Positions 35,274 to 44,236 of a stretch of DNA of 64,000 nucleotides are shown here, piece after piece (position 1 is the first letter of the stretch; every line of letters begins with the position of its first letter). The stretch comes from Butyrivibrio sp. NC2002 (GTDB taxonomy: Bacteria; Bacillota; Clostridia; Lachnospirales; Lachnospiraceae). The position numbers and the translations under genes were made by a program. The DNA is taken from the NCBI RefSeq assembly GCF_000702265.1, contig NZ_KL370881.1, positions 625,061-689,060 of the forward strand. Reading direction: 5' to 3'. The notes below the pieces were generated by a model. That model saw only the letters and a program-made list of their open reading frames with translations. It searched no databases and had not been told where the DNA came from.

Positions 35274-37220
35274 ATGGATTACAGAGATTTATTTTCGCTG
35301 GTAGCAGGTCTGGTAGGAGGACTTGCGTTATTTATGTACGGTATGAACGTAATGAGTGGAGGACTTACCAAGACAGCAGGTGGTAAGCTGGAAGCAGTCC
35401 TTAGCAAAGTTACAAGTCATCCTGTCATAGCTTATCTGTTTGGTGTAGGAGTTACTGCACTTGTTCAGTCGTCATCGGCATCAACAGTCATGGTAGTTGG
35501 TCTTGTTAACTCAGGAATAATGACACTTAAGGAAGCAGTCAATATTATTCTTGGAGCTAACTTGGGTACAACATTCACAGCATGGCTTCTTTCATTAAAT
35601 GCAATCAGTAGTGATAATTTTATTATCAATCTTTTAAAGCCCACATCGTTTACACCATTTTTGGCGATAATCGGTATCGTGCTTTACATGTTTTCCAAGT
35701 CTGATAAAAAGAATAATATCGGTCTTATTCTCATTGGTTTTTCAGTATTGATGTTCGGAATGAGCATGATGTCTGATGCAGTTTCACCTCTTGAAAATGA
35801 TGAGGGATTTCAGAGACTTCTCATGACTTTCAGCAATCCTTTCGTGGGATTCCTGGTAGGTGTGCTTTTCACAATGATCATTCAGAGTTCCGCAGGAACG
35901 ATCGGTGTTATGCAGGCTCTGTCTGCATCGGTATTTTTGCCATATAGTGTTGCACTTCCTGTTGTAGTAGGTGCAGAGCTTGGAACATGTATTACAGCTA
36001 TTCTTTCATCTCTTGGAGCAAATAAAAACGGTAAGAGAACAGCTCTCATGCATTTGTATTTCAATGCGATAAAAGCTGTCTCATTCATGATCATTTTCTA
36101 TATAATACATGCATTTGTACATTTTGCTTTCATGGATAAACAGGCAGGAATGGTAGGTATCGCTTCGATACATACACTTATAAATCTTGTGGCAACCCCG
36201 CTAATGGTGCCGTTCTCAGGCATCCTTGTCAAGATGGCTTATGCAACTATTCCGATCGATGAAAAGGAAAGGGAAGAACAGGAAGAGATGCAGAATATTA
36301 CAAAGCTCGATTCCAGATTCCTTTCAAATCCGCCATTTGCACTTGAACAGAGCAGACAGGTTGCAATCGATATGGCTCTCTTTGCAAAAGAAGGTCTGGA
36401 GAAAGCTGTCAGACTTATGGATGAATATGATCAGGAAGAGGCCGATAAGGTTAGAAAGCTTGAGGAAAAGGTTGACAGATATGAGGATCAGTTGGGAACC
36501 TATCTCATGCAGATAAACAACCATCACCTTTCAGAAAAGGATTCCAGAACACTTTCTATCGTGATCCACTGCATCACAGACTTCGAGAGAATAAGTGATC
36601 ATGCATTAAATGTTGCTCAGACTGCAAGAACCATGAACGATAAAAACGAGAAGTTTTCATCTAAGGCAAAGGAAGAACTTAGAATCTTTACTAATGCAGT
36701 TGAAGAAATAGTAGATCTTTCAATTAAGGCTTTCAGAGAACAGGATCTTAAGCTCGCCAAGGCAGTAGAGCCTTTGGAAGAAGTAATTGATGGTATCAAC
36801 ATGGAAGTAAAGCGAAGACATGTCAGAAGACTTCGCAAAGGAAAATGTACTATAGACATGGGCTTTATTTTATCTGATCTTGGCACGGACTTTGAGAGAA
36901 TAGCAGATCATTGCAGTAATATTGCAGTTTGCATAATCGAAGGCAGCGAAGGACTTTTTGATACTCACGAGTATCTCGGTCAGCTCAAAGCTGAGAAGAA
37001 TCATGACTTTGAGGTTCAGGTTGATATGTATGAGAGAAAATACAGACTTCCTGCGATCAAGAGAAGCGGCGAAGATGAGGATGAGATCAATCCTTCATTT
37101 GCTGAGGATCATGAGATCATTGCGAATATAATGAACTTGGAAGAAGAAAAAGAGCCAAAGTCCGAGAAGAAAAAGGATAAGGCTAAAAAGAAGAAACAGA
37201 AAAAACAACAGGAAAAGTAA
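35274..37220 (+). CDS. Na/Pi cotransporter family protein with PhoU-like domain
   Basis: Membrane protein that is predicted to move phosphate with sodium. The 648-residue chain has two inverted Na/Pi repeats, each with a QSS motif (VQSSSASTVMVVGL near residue 65 and IQSSAGTIGVMQAL near 205) and GANLGT/GAELGT signatures. After the membrane part (to about 320) comes a helical PhoU-like domain (about 350-560), common in bacterial forms, and a very Lys/Glu-rich tail (KKDKAKKKKQKKQQEK). aggagg lies five bases before the ATG. It precedes hypB by 37 bases without a terminator, so read-through is possible. Confidence 0.93.
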   Translation: MDYRDLFSLVAGLVGGLALFMYGMNVMSGGLTKTAGGKLEAVLSKVTSHPVIAYLFGVGVTALVQSSSASTVMVVGLVNSGIMTLKEAVNIILGANLGTTFTAWLLSLNAISSDNFIINLLKPTSFTPFLAIIGIVLYMFSKSDKKNNIGLILIGFSVLMFGMSMMSDAVSPLENDEGFQRLLMTFSNPFVGFLVGVLFTMIIQSSAGTIGVMQALSASVFLPYSVALPVVVGAELGTCITAILSSLGANKNGKRTALMHLYFNAIKAVSFMIIFYIIHAFVHFAFMDKQAGMVGIASIHTLINLVATPLMVPFSGILVKMAYATIPIDEKEREEQEEMQNITKLDSRFLSNPPFALEQSRQVAIDMALFAKEGLEKAVRLMDEYDQEEADKVRKLEEKVDRYEDQLGTYLMQINNHHLSEKDSRTLSIVIHCITDFERISDHALNVAQTARTMNDKNEKFSSKAKEELRIFTNAVEEIVDLSIKAFREQDLKLAKAVEPLEEVIDGINMEVKRRHVRRLRKGKCTIDMGFILSDLGTDFERIADHCSNIAVCIIEGSEGLFDTHEYLGQLKAEKNHDFEVQVDMYERKYRLPAIKRSGEDEDEINPSFAEDHEIIANIMNLEEEKEPKSEKKKDKAKKKKQKKQQEK

Positions 37221-37257
37221 TATATTGTCAGTTGTTTATTGAAAGGAAGTATTATAA

Positions 37258-37923
37258 ATGAGTACCAGAGTAATTGAACTAAAGAGAAGTGTTTTTGAGA
37301 GCAATGATGAGAGAGCAGAGCTTCTTAGAAAAGAGCTTAAGGAAAAGAAGATATTTCTTCTAAACCTCATGTCATCACCCGGATCAGGAAAAACAACCAC
37401 TCTTAAGGCTACAATTGCAGCACTTAAAGATAAATACAATATCGGCGTAATGGAAGCTGATATTGATTCTGATGTGGATGCGAAGAAGATAGCAGATACC
37501 GGAGTTAAGGCAATTCAGCTTCACACAGGCGGCATGTGCCACCTTGATGCTGACATGACAAGACAGGGACTTGATGCACTTGTAGAGGGAGATGTTGACC
37601 TTGCTATTCTTGAGAATGTAGGAAATCTTGTATGTCCTGCTGAGTTTGACACAGGCGCTTCAAAGAATGCAATGATCCTTTCAGTCCCCGAGGGACATGA
37701 TAAACCTCTTAAGTATCCTCTTATGTTCAGCATCTGTGATGTTGTGCTTATAAACAAGATAGATGTAGCTCCGTACTTTGACTTTGATATGGAGAAGTGC
37801 AAGGAATATATCCATATGAGAAATCCCAAAGCTGAGATCATTCCTATCTGTGCAAAGACAGGTGAAGGTGTGGATGTATTCGCAAAGTGGCTCAGCGACC
37901 AGGTTGATGAATGGAAAGCGTGA
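37258..37923 (+). CDS. hypB: Hydrogenase nickel incorporation GTPase HypB
   Basis: GTPase of the SIMIBI class that helps load nickel into NiFe hydrogenase or urease. The 221-residue product has the P-loop SSPGSGKTT, the metal-site segment HTGGMCHLDADM, and ENVGNLVCPAEFD, all diagnostic of HypB. The N-terminal CxxCGC and His-rich nickel stores seen in some HypB proteins are absent, as in many clostridial forms. No hydrogenase or other hyp gene is in the window. Instead it overlaps or abuts pflA, so it may be co-expressed with formate metabolism. Confidence 0.93.
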   Translation: MSTRVIELKRSVFESNDERAELLRKELKEKKIFLLNLMSSPGSGKTTTLKATIAALKDKYNIGVMEADIDSDVDAKKIADTGVKAIQLHTGGMCHLDADMTRQGLDALVEGDVDLAILENVGNLVCPAEFDTGASKNAMILSVPEGHDKPLKYPLMFSICDVVLINKIDVAPYFDFDMEKCKEYIHMRNPKAEIIPICAKTGEGVDVFAKWLSDQVDEWKA

Positions 37924-38659
37924 GAGATTGACTGAAGGAAGAATACATTCAATTGAAACCTTTGGATCAGTTGATGGACCCGGAGTAAGATTTATCATAT
38001 TCCTTAAGGGCTGCAATCTGCGCTGTAAATACTGCCATAATGCAGACACATGGAATCCTGAATCAAAGGATATAAGAACACCGTCAGCTCTGCTTGACCA
38101 GGCTGAAAGGTACAGATCTTATTGGGGAGAAGAAGGCGGGATAACTGTAAGCGGCGGTGAGCCTCTTCTTCAGCTTCCTTTTTTGATAGAACTATTCAAG
38201 GAGGCAAAGGAAAGAGGTATCGATACCTGTATAGATACTGCGGCAGAGCCCTTTACTTTTGAAGAACCCTTTTTCTCACAGTTTGAGACGTTAATGAAAT
38301 ATACGGACAGACTGCTTGTTGATATCAAACATATCGACGAGAACGAGCATATTAAACTTACAGGTAAAACAAACAAGAATATTCTGGAGTGCTTCAGATA
38401 TCTTTCTGACATTGGCAAACCTATTTGGATAAGGCATGTACTTGTGCCCGGAATAACGGATAATGATGAGTACCTGAAAAAAACCAGAGAATTCATCGAT
38501 ACTCTAAGCAATGTTGAGAGAGTAGATGTGCTTCCTTATCACTCGCTTGGTCAGTTCAAGTGGGAAGAGCTTGGTATTGAATATGGCTTAAAAGATGTGG
38601 AAGCGCCATCACCGGATAGAATAGAGAATGCTAAGAAAATTCTACAAGTAAACCCATAG
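37907..38659 (+). CDS. pflA: Pyruvate formate-lyase-activating enzyme
   Basis: Radical SAM enzyme that abstracts hydrogen from the glycyl site of PflB, turning on pyruvate cleavage under anaerobic conditions. The 4Fe-4S motif CNLRCKYC is visible near residue 40, followed by the SAM-binding GGEPLLQ and later LPYHSLGQFKWEELG. At about 250 residues the length is normal. The start is ambiguous: ATG 37907 overlaps hypB by 17 bases with only agg nearby, while TTG 37928 would begin directly with LTEGRIHSIETFGSVDGPG, close to the usual family start. A terminator follows, so pflB is transcribed separately. Confidence 0.93.
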   Translation: MNGKRERLTEGRIHSIETFGSVDGPGVRFIIFLKGCNLRCKYCHNADTWNPESKDIRTPSALLDQAERYRSYWGEEGGITVSGGEPLLQLPFLIELFKEAKERGIDTCIDTAAEPFTFEEPFFSQFETLMKYTDRLLVDIKHIDENEHIKLTGKTNKNILECFRYLSDIGKPIWIRHVLVPGITDNDEYLKKTREFIDTLSNVERVDVLPYHSLGQFKWEELGIEYGLKDVEAPSPDRIENAKKILQVNP

Positions 38660-38693
38660 AATGCGTTAAAAAATTGTCATTATATATAAAAAC

Positions 38694-38723
38694 AAAAAAC
38701 ACTGGTGAAAAGCCAGTGTTTTT
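38694..38723. terminator. Rho-independent terminator after pflA
   Basis: aaaaacactgg pairs with ccagtgttttt around a short loop; T residues follow on the plus strand and A residues precede, so it could work in both directions. Confidence 0.8.
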
Positions 38724-38894
38724 CTGCGCGCTTTGTTAGCCTATGCTGACAAAAATTGTCAATAAGCATGTTTTTGCTTGGCCTTGGGTTGCAAAGTAAA
38801 TCGATATATGCAAGAATACACTTCGGGTGCAAAATGCACCGTATACATATTGTGGTATTTATATTACAATATACTATATATTGTGGTCATGCAT
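38724..38894 (+). promoter_or_regulatory. pflB upstream region with several inverted repeats
   Basis: This A/T-rich leader holds three palindromic elements. ggtgca-aaa-tgcacc lies at 38826-38840. ttgtggta-ttta-tattacaa at 38850-38869 resembles a Rex (NADH-sensing repressor) site, though two bases longer than the usual 18-base form. atgca-tttga-tgcat at 38889-38903 overlaps the proposed -35. They suggest redox or carbon control of pyruvate formate-lyase. Confidence 0.45.
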
Positions 38895-38923
38895 TTGATG
38901 CATTTTATATAGATTGTTCTAAT
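38895..38923 (+). promoter_or_regulatory. Putative pflB promoter
   Basis: TTGATG at 38895-38900, 17-base spacer, TCTAAT at 38918-38923; the start codon is 56 bases further on. Confidence 0.5.
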
Positions 38924-38979
38924 AACACAATAACTAAACCTTATTCTAGTTATCATATGTACCAGAGAGGAGTAATTTA

Positions 38980-41244
38980 ATGAGAGAAGAGTGGAGAGGT
39001 TTTAAAGGTAACAAGTGGACTGATGAAGTAAACTTAAGAGACTTTATCCAGAACAATTACACAATGTATGAGGGAGATGAGAGCTTTCTTGCAGATGCTA
39101 CAGAGGCTACAGATAAGCTTTGGGGCAAATTGCAGGAGCTTCAGAAGAAGGAGCGTGAGAACGGTGGTGTTCTCGAGTGTGAGACAGAGGTAGTTTCAGG
39201 TCTTACAGCTTATGGCCCCGGATATATAGATGAATCTATGAAAGATCTTGAGAAGGTTGTTGGTCTTCAGACAGACAAGCCTCTTAAGAGAGCATTCATG
39301 CCTTATGGTGGTATCAAAATGGCTGAGCAGGCTGCAGATACTTACGGATATAAGGTAAATGAGAAGTTCCACAAGATCTTCACAGAGTATCACAAGACAC
39401 ACAATCAGGCTGTTTTTGATGCATACACACCTGAGATGCTGGCTGCAAGACACAGCCACATTGTAACAGGGCTTCCGGATACTTACGGACGTGGACGTAT
39501 CGTAGGCGATTATCGTAGAGTTGCTCTTTATGGTATCGACTTCCTTATTGAGCAGAAGAAAGAAGACTTCGCACTTTGCGGTTGCGGTGTTATGACAGAT
39601 GATATCATCAGACAGCGTGAAGAGATCGCTGAGCAGATGAGAGCGCTCCGCGGAATGAAGGAAATGGCAGCTGCGTATGGTTATGATATTTCACAGCCTG
39701 CTAAGAATGCAAAAGAAGCTGTTCAGTGGTTATACTTTGGATACCTTGCAGCAATCAAGACACAGAACGGTGCTGCTATGTCAGTTGGCCGTGTTTCAAC
39801 ATTCCTTGATATTTATATTGAAAGAGATCTTAAGGAAGGCACACTTACTGAGAGTGAGGCACAGGAGCTTATTGATCATCTTACAATGAAGTGCCGCATG
39901 GTTAAGTTTGCACGTATCCCCAGCTACAATCAGCTGTTCTCAGGAGATCCTGTTTGGGCAACTCTTGAAGTTGGTGGCCTTGGAATGGATGGTCGTCACA
40001 TGGTTACAAAGAACGACTACAGATTCCTTCATACACTTGAAAACATGGGACCTTCACCCGAGCCTAACCTTACAGTTCTTTACTCTTCAAGACTTCCTAA
40101 GAATTTTAAGAAGTACGCTGCTAAGATTTCAGTTACAACATCTTCTATCCAGTATGAGAATGATGATGTTATGAGACCTGTATGGGGCGATGACTACAGC
40201 ATCTGCTGCTGTGTATCAGCTACACAGACAGGTAAGGAAATGCAGTTCTTCGGTGCCAGAGCAAACCTTGCAAAGTGTCTTCTTTATGCTATCAACGGTG
40301 GTAAGGATGAGAAGTTCCTTGATAAGCAGGGCAACCACATGCAGGTAGGTCCTGAATATGCGCCTATCACATCTGAGTATCTTGACTATGATGAGGTAAT
40401 GGCAAAGTATGACAAGATGATGGATTGGCTTGCAAGCCTTTATGTAAATATCCTCAACCTCATCCAGTACATGCATGATAAGTACTACTATGAAGCAGCA
40501 GAGATGGCTCTTATCGATACAGATGTACGTCGTACATTTGCAACCGGCATCGCAGGATTTTCACATGTAGTAGACTCACTTAGTGCTATTAAGTATGCTA
40601 AGGTAAAGACAGTTCGTGATGAGTCAGGTCTTGTAGTTGATTACAAGGTAGAGGGTGACTTCCCTAAGTATGGTAATGATGATGAGAGAGCTGATGAGAT
40701 AGCAGTATGGCTTCTTAAGACTTTCCTCAAGAAAGTTAAGAAGAACCACACATATAGAAATTCAGAGCCTACAACATCAATCCTTACAATTACATCAAAC
40801 GTAGTTTACGGTAAGGCTACAGGTGCTCTTCCGGACGGAAGACCGGCATATGCTCCATTTGCACCCGGTGCAAACCCGGCTTATGGTGCTGAGCAGTCAG
40901 GACTTCTTGCTTCTCTTAACTCAGTTGCTAAGCTTCCTTACGAGTATGCTCTTGATGGTATTTCAAATACACAGACCATCAATCCCGGTGCTCTTGGACA
41001 TGACGACAACGAGAGAGCAGACAGACTTGTTAATGTAATGGATGGATACTTCGATCAGGGTGCACATCACCTCAATGTTAACGTGTTTGGTGTAGAAAAA
41101 CTTAAAGATGCTATGGAGCATCCTGAAAAGCCTGAATATGCCAACTTCACAATCCGTGTATCAGGTTATGCAGTTAAGTTCATCGATCTTACTCGTGAGC
41201 AGCAGATGGATGTTATCAGCAGAACATGCCATGAGAGTATGTAA
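38980..41244 (+). CDS. pflB: Formate C-acetyltransferase (pyruvate formate-lyase)
   Basis: Glycyl-radical enzyme converting pyruvate and CoA to acetyl-CoA and formate, a main fermentative step. The 754-residue protein has the catalytic pair Cys410-Cys411 in [12 protein letters not shown] (an extra Cys precedes the pair) and the glycyl-radical loop RVSGYAV with Gly at about 729. The double Cys separates it from glycerol and choline lyases. Codon use is noticeably optimised (many cttc, aag, gaa), fitting very high expression. gagagg lies before the ATG, and a strong terminator follows. Its activator is encoded just upstream. Confidence 0.97.
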   Translation: MREEWRGFKGNKWTDEVNLRDFIQNNYTMYEGDESFLADATEATDKLWGKLQELQKKERENGGVLECETEVVSGLTAYGPGYIDESMKDLEKVVGLQTDKPLKRAFMPYGGIKMAEQAADTYGYKVNEKFHKIFTEYHKTHNQAVFDAYTPEMLAARHSHIVTGLPDTYGRGRIVGDYRRVALYGIDFLIEQKKEDFALCGCGVMTDDIIRQREEIAEQMRALRGMKEMAAAYGYDISQPAKNAKEAVQWLYFGYLAAIKTQNGAAMSVGRVSTFLDIYIERDLKEGTLTESEAQELIDHLTMKCRMVKFARIPSYNQLFSGDPVWATLEVGGLGMDGRHMVTKNDYRFLHTLENMGPSPEPNLTVLYSSRLPKNFKKYAAKISVTTSSIQYENDDVMRPVWGDDYSICCCVSATQTGKEMQFFGARANLAKCLLYAINGGKDEKFLDKQGNHMQVGPEYAPITSEYLDYDEVMAKYDKMMDWLASLYVNILNLIQYMHDKYYYEAAEMALIDTDVRRTFATGIAGFSHVVDSLSAIKYAKVKTVRDESGLVVDYKVEGDFPKYGNDDERADEIAVWLLKTFLKKVKKNHTYRNSEPTTSILTITSNVVYGKATGALPDGRPAYAPFAPGANPAYGAEQSGLLASLNSVAKLPYEYALDGISNTQTINPGALGHDDNERADRLVNVMDGYFDQGAHHLNVNVFGVEKLKDAMEHPEKPEYANFTIRVSGYAVKFIDLTREQQMDVISRTCHESM

Positions 41245-41292
41245 TTGATACGCACAATCGCATAATATAATTAGCAGTTATGCTATAATTAT

Positions 41293-41340
41293 AAACTCAT
41301 TAACGAAATCGATCAGTATTTCGTTAATGAGTTTTCTTTT
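41293..41340 (+). terminator. Strong rho-independent terminator of pflB
   Basis: aactcattaacgaaat pairs with atttcgttaatgagtt around an 8-base loop and is followed by a T-rich run. Confidence 0.9.
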
Positions 41341-41432
41341 TCGTTATTTTATGGAATGTTTATGGTCATTAGGCTTTAAGTGAAATATAATCATTTTAAT
41401 GAATGAGTATATATTGCTATGGAGGTGTTTTT

Positions 41433-42461
41433 ATGCTTAATAGAAATAAAATTATATCGGTATCCCTTGCAGCACTTCTTTTTGTTCCTGCTTCACTTGC
41501 TTTGCCGGGAACAGGGGTATCAGTAAAAGCGCAGGGAACTTTTAATGCGGCGGATTACGGAGCTTATCCCGGTGATAACAAAAGTGATACAGACGAAATA
41601 AACAGTGCTATAAGAGCAGCTAATGAGGCAGGCGGCGGAACCGTTGTGTTATCTTCGGGAGAATATAATATTAAACTAAGTGAGTCTGGCGGAAATGGAT
41701 ATGGACTTGAGATGAGGGATAATGTAACCCTTCAGATGGATAAGAACACAAAGCTTGTTGTTGAACCAAGCAAACTGGACAATTATCAGGTTCTTAGGAT
41801 TAAGTGGTGCAATAATGTCACTGTATCCGGAGGGCGGATCGTAGGTGAAAAAAATAAGCACAGTGGCCAGGGGGAAGCAGATGAAGGCCATGGAATAGTT
41901 ATAGCCGACAGTACTAATATAAGTATTATCGGTATGAATATTTCTAACAACTGGGGTGATGGAATATATATTGGGAATGGCGGAAACAATGGCTGTAATA
42001 CAGTCAAGATAAAGGACTGTACAATTACCGGAAACAGACGAAACAACATAGCTATTGTCGATGCTGACAATGTAACTATAGATAAATGCGTGATCAAAAA
42101 TGCAAAAGGTGCTGCGCCTCAGTGCGGAATACTTATAGAGCCCAACACTAGCGGTGGAAATCTCAAAGGGGATGAGGTCTGCAAGAATATCACGATCAAA
42201 AATACTACAGTTAAGTCTGCCAAAAAAGGAAATAAAAATGGACAGTTTATGGCAGTCATGATACTCAATCCTTATTATGCAAGTAATAACAAGACAGTGG
42301 CCAAAAATGTGACAATATCAAAATGCACCTTAAATGGTGATTGCGGTAACTACTCAGGGAAAAAGGTGTCCATAAAAAACAGTAAGATAAAGGGAACCTT
42401 CTATGACCACATGAAAACAAAAATAAAGAAGACAACAATTAAAAGTCACTACAAATTTTAA
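41433..42461 (+). CDS. Secreted right-handed beta-helix protein (pectate lyase/polygalacturonase-like)
   Basis: About 342 residues with an N-terminal signal peptide (MLNRNKIISVSLAALLFVPASLAL), so exported. The mature start NAADYGAYPGDNKSDTDEINSAIRAANEAGGGTV is typical of pectate-lyase-superfamily and GH28-like beta-helix enzymes, and repeats such as NVTVSGGRIVGE, NISIIGMNISNNWGDGIYI and NVTIDKCVIKNA form the coils. I cannot identify a definite catalytic Asp triad, so it may be a lyase, a hydrolase or a non-catalytic glycan binder. ggaggt lies well placed before ATG 41433; an earlier ATG at 41403 adds ten residues without a ribosome site. Polysaccharide breakdown outside the cell would suit the importers in this window. 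Confidence 0.78.
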   Translation: MLNRNKIISVSLAALLFVPASLALPGTGVSVKAQGTFNAADYGAYPGDNKSDTDEINSAIRAANEAGGGTVVLSSGEYNIKLSESGGNGYGLEMRDNVTLQMDKNTKLVVEPSKLDNYQVLRIKWCNNVTVSGGRIVGEKNKHSGQGEADEGHGIVIADSTNISIIGMNISNNWGDGIYIGNGGNNGCNTVKIKDCTITGNRRNNIAIVDADNVTIDKCVIKNAKGAAPQCGILIEPNTSGGNLKGDEVCKNITIKNTTVKSAKKGNKNGQFMAVMILNPYYASNNKTVAKNVTISKCTLNGDCGNYSGKKVSIKNSKIKGTFYDHMKTKIKKTTIKSHYKF

Positions 42462-42479
42462 TAAATATTTTGCTAGCAG

Positions 42480-42520
42480 AAAACCCGCAGACTTCCATAG
42501 CCTGCGGGTTTGTTTTGTAA
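42480..42520. terminator. Bidirectional terminator
   Basis: aaacccgcag pairs with ctgcgggttt around a roughly 10-base loop; T residues follow on the plus strand and several A residues precede. It serves the beta-helix gene and the convergent mgtE. Confidence 0.85.
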
Positions 42521-42521
42521 T

Positions 42522-43877
42522 TTAAACTTGAAGGTGTAAAAGATGAGTTGCAATTGTAAAGTATGCAAGAAGTGATACAGCATCTACGATTGTAGTGATC
42601 ATAGGAGATGCCATAACAGCAGGGTCGAAACCAAGTCTGTCTGCGCACATAGGCAGTAGACACCCGATACTTTTTGCAATGATAACAACAATTAGCAGTG
42701 TGATGCACACAACAGCGGCAACTGAAATAGTAAGCTTATCCAAAAAAAGCAACTTTATAAAGTTTGCAGCTGAAAGCGTAATTCCGCAAAGGAGTGCGAC
42801 TCTGACTTCCTTCCACCATACTTTGAATATCTCAGGGAATTCTATTTCTCCAAGTGATAAACCACGGATGATGGAAACGCTTGCCTGTGAACCTGCGTTA
42901 CCACCTGTATCCATCAGCATCGGAATATAAGCTGTAAGTACCACATAAGCTGACAGGGCATCTTCAAATTTAGTGATTATGGCACCTGTAAATGTTGCAC
43001 TGATCATCAAAAATAAAAGCCATGGCATTCTGTTTTTATATGTGTCCAAAATACCAATTCGGGAATATGGCTTATCTGAGGGAATGATAGCTGCCATCTT
43101 CTCGATATCCTCGGTAGCCTCTTCTTCGATGATGTCCACTACGTCATCGATGGTGATGATACCGATCATCCTGTTTTCGTTATCAACAACAGGCATGGCT
43201 GTAAAGTCGTACTTTTTGAACATGTTGGCGGCTTCTTCCTGGTCGGTCATAGTATTTATGCTAATGACCTTGGTGTTCATTATGTCGCCAATCTTTTCAT
43301 CTGCTTTTTTGATAAGCAGATATCTTAAAGCTACGGTACCAACAAGAATTCTTTGATTGGTCACTACGTAGCAGATATTAACGGTTTCTGAGTCAAGACC
43401 GATTTTCCTGATCCTGTCTATTGCCTGAGATACGGTCATGTCTTCTTTTAGATCCATATACTCCACAGTCATGATAGAACCTGCGGAATCCTCAGGGTAT
43501 CTTAGAAGATGATTAATATCTGCTCTGGTATCGGGTCTTGCATTGGCAAGAATTTTCTTTACTATACTTGCGGGCATTTCTTCCAGAAGGTCAGTTGCAT
43601 CATCGGCCATCAGGTTATCGATGATGTTACCGGCTTCTTTATCTGAAAGAGACTGAATTATATACTGCTGATCCTCAATTTCAAGGTCGGCAAATACATC
43701 CGCAGCAATATCCTTTGGCAGGATGCGGAACATTTTAAGAGAGTCTTCGTTCTCCATGTCGTCCATGATAGCAGCTATATCGGCCGTGTTCATCTCAGCA
43801 AGTGTCTGACGAAGCTTGGTGTATTGCTTGCTTTCAAGGAGCGAGCATACTAAATCCATGATGTTGTTTTCTTCCAT
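42522..43877 (-). CDS. mgtE: Magnesium transporter MgtE
   Basis: Mg2+ channel/transporter. The 451-residue protein has the N-terminal superhelical domain (ADIAAIMDDMENEDSLKMFRIL), two CBS domains (about 135-255, with TAMPVVDNENRMIGIITIDDVVDII) that sense cytoplasmic Mg2+, and five membrane helices with the pore signature PMLMDTGGNAGSQAS. The last helix ends at the C-terminus, as usual. ggagat precedes the ATG on the minus strand. The leader upstream holds a possible short ORF and a hairpin. Confidence 0.96.
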   Translation of the reverse strand: MEENNIMDLVCSLLESKQYTKLRQTLAEMNTADIAAIMDDMENEDSLKMFRILPKDIAADVFADLEIEDQQYIIQSLSDKEAGNIIDNLMADDATDLLEEMPASIVKKILANARPDTRADINHLLRYPEDSAGSIMTVEYMDLKEDMTVSQAIDRIRKIGLDSETVNICYVVTNQRILVGTVALRYLLIKKADEKIGDIMNTKVISINTMTDQEEAANMFKKYDFTAMPVVDNENRMIGIITIDDVVDIIEEEATEDIEKMAAIIPSDKPYSRIGILDTYKNRMPWLLFLMISATFTGAIITKFEDALSAYVVLTAYIPMLMDTGGNAGSQASVSIIRGLSLGEIEFPEIFKVWWKEVRVALLCGITLSAANFIKLLFLDKLTISVAAVVCITLLIVVIIAKSIGCLLPMCADRLGFDPAVMASPMITTIVDAVSLLAYFTIATHLLHLQV

Positions 43878-43966
43878 GGGAAAATATCTCCTTTCGATGA
43901 GGTTTTACTAAGCGTGCTACTTCGGGGCACAGGGTTATCGTTTGATATATGTTTATCCTGCTTCAT
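43850..43966 (-). CDS. Possible 38-residue leader ORF overlapping mgtE
   Basis: An ATG at 43966 on the minus strand is preceded by aaggtggtgg, a strong ribosome-site match, and opens 38 codons that end 28 bases inside mgtE in a different frame. The peptide begins MKQDKHISNDNPVPRSSTL and is polar with two prolines. Its position suggests a translated leader that could couple ribosome movement to mgtE expression. It could also be chance; only comparison with relatives would settle that. Confidence 0.35.
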   Translation of the reverse strand: MKQDKHISNDNPVPRSSTLSKTSSKGDIFPWKKTTSWI

Positions 43967-44236
43967 AAAACCACCACCTTTCATTAGGAGATTTAATTAA
44001 GAATCAGAGCTGTATCACTTTTTTACATAGAAAGTGTATGTGATAAAGCTGTAAGAAACTAATTAGTACACTTAAGTTTAGCACAAAATATAATAAAATT
44101 TAATACAATGTTTATTTTTTTGAAATGAAAGTTAATTGAGTGGGTAATAGCGTGATGATAAAATTAATTTATACTTTAGGTAAACAGAAGAGTTGATGTT
44201 TTTTACATGTTTAGCAGTTTCTTTTGGGGGAAGGCG
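43967..44236. other. Intergenic region between mgtE and the large sensor gene
   Basis: An A/T-rich divergent spacer. At 44009-44050 a ten-base-pair imperfect stem (gctgtatcac with gtgataaagc) forms a hairpin in the mgtE leader on the minus strand. I compared the leader with my memory of the M-box magnesium riboswitch and did not find its conserved core. No clear promoter box pair could be chosen for either gene. Confidence 0.4.

Noticed and set aside
43967..44150. M-box magnesium riboswitch before mgtE
   Set aside because: The conserved core I would expect was not found; only a hairpin and a short ORF are visible. A covariance-model search would decide.
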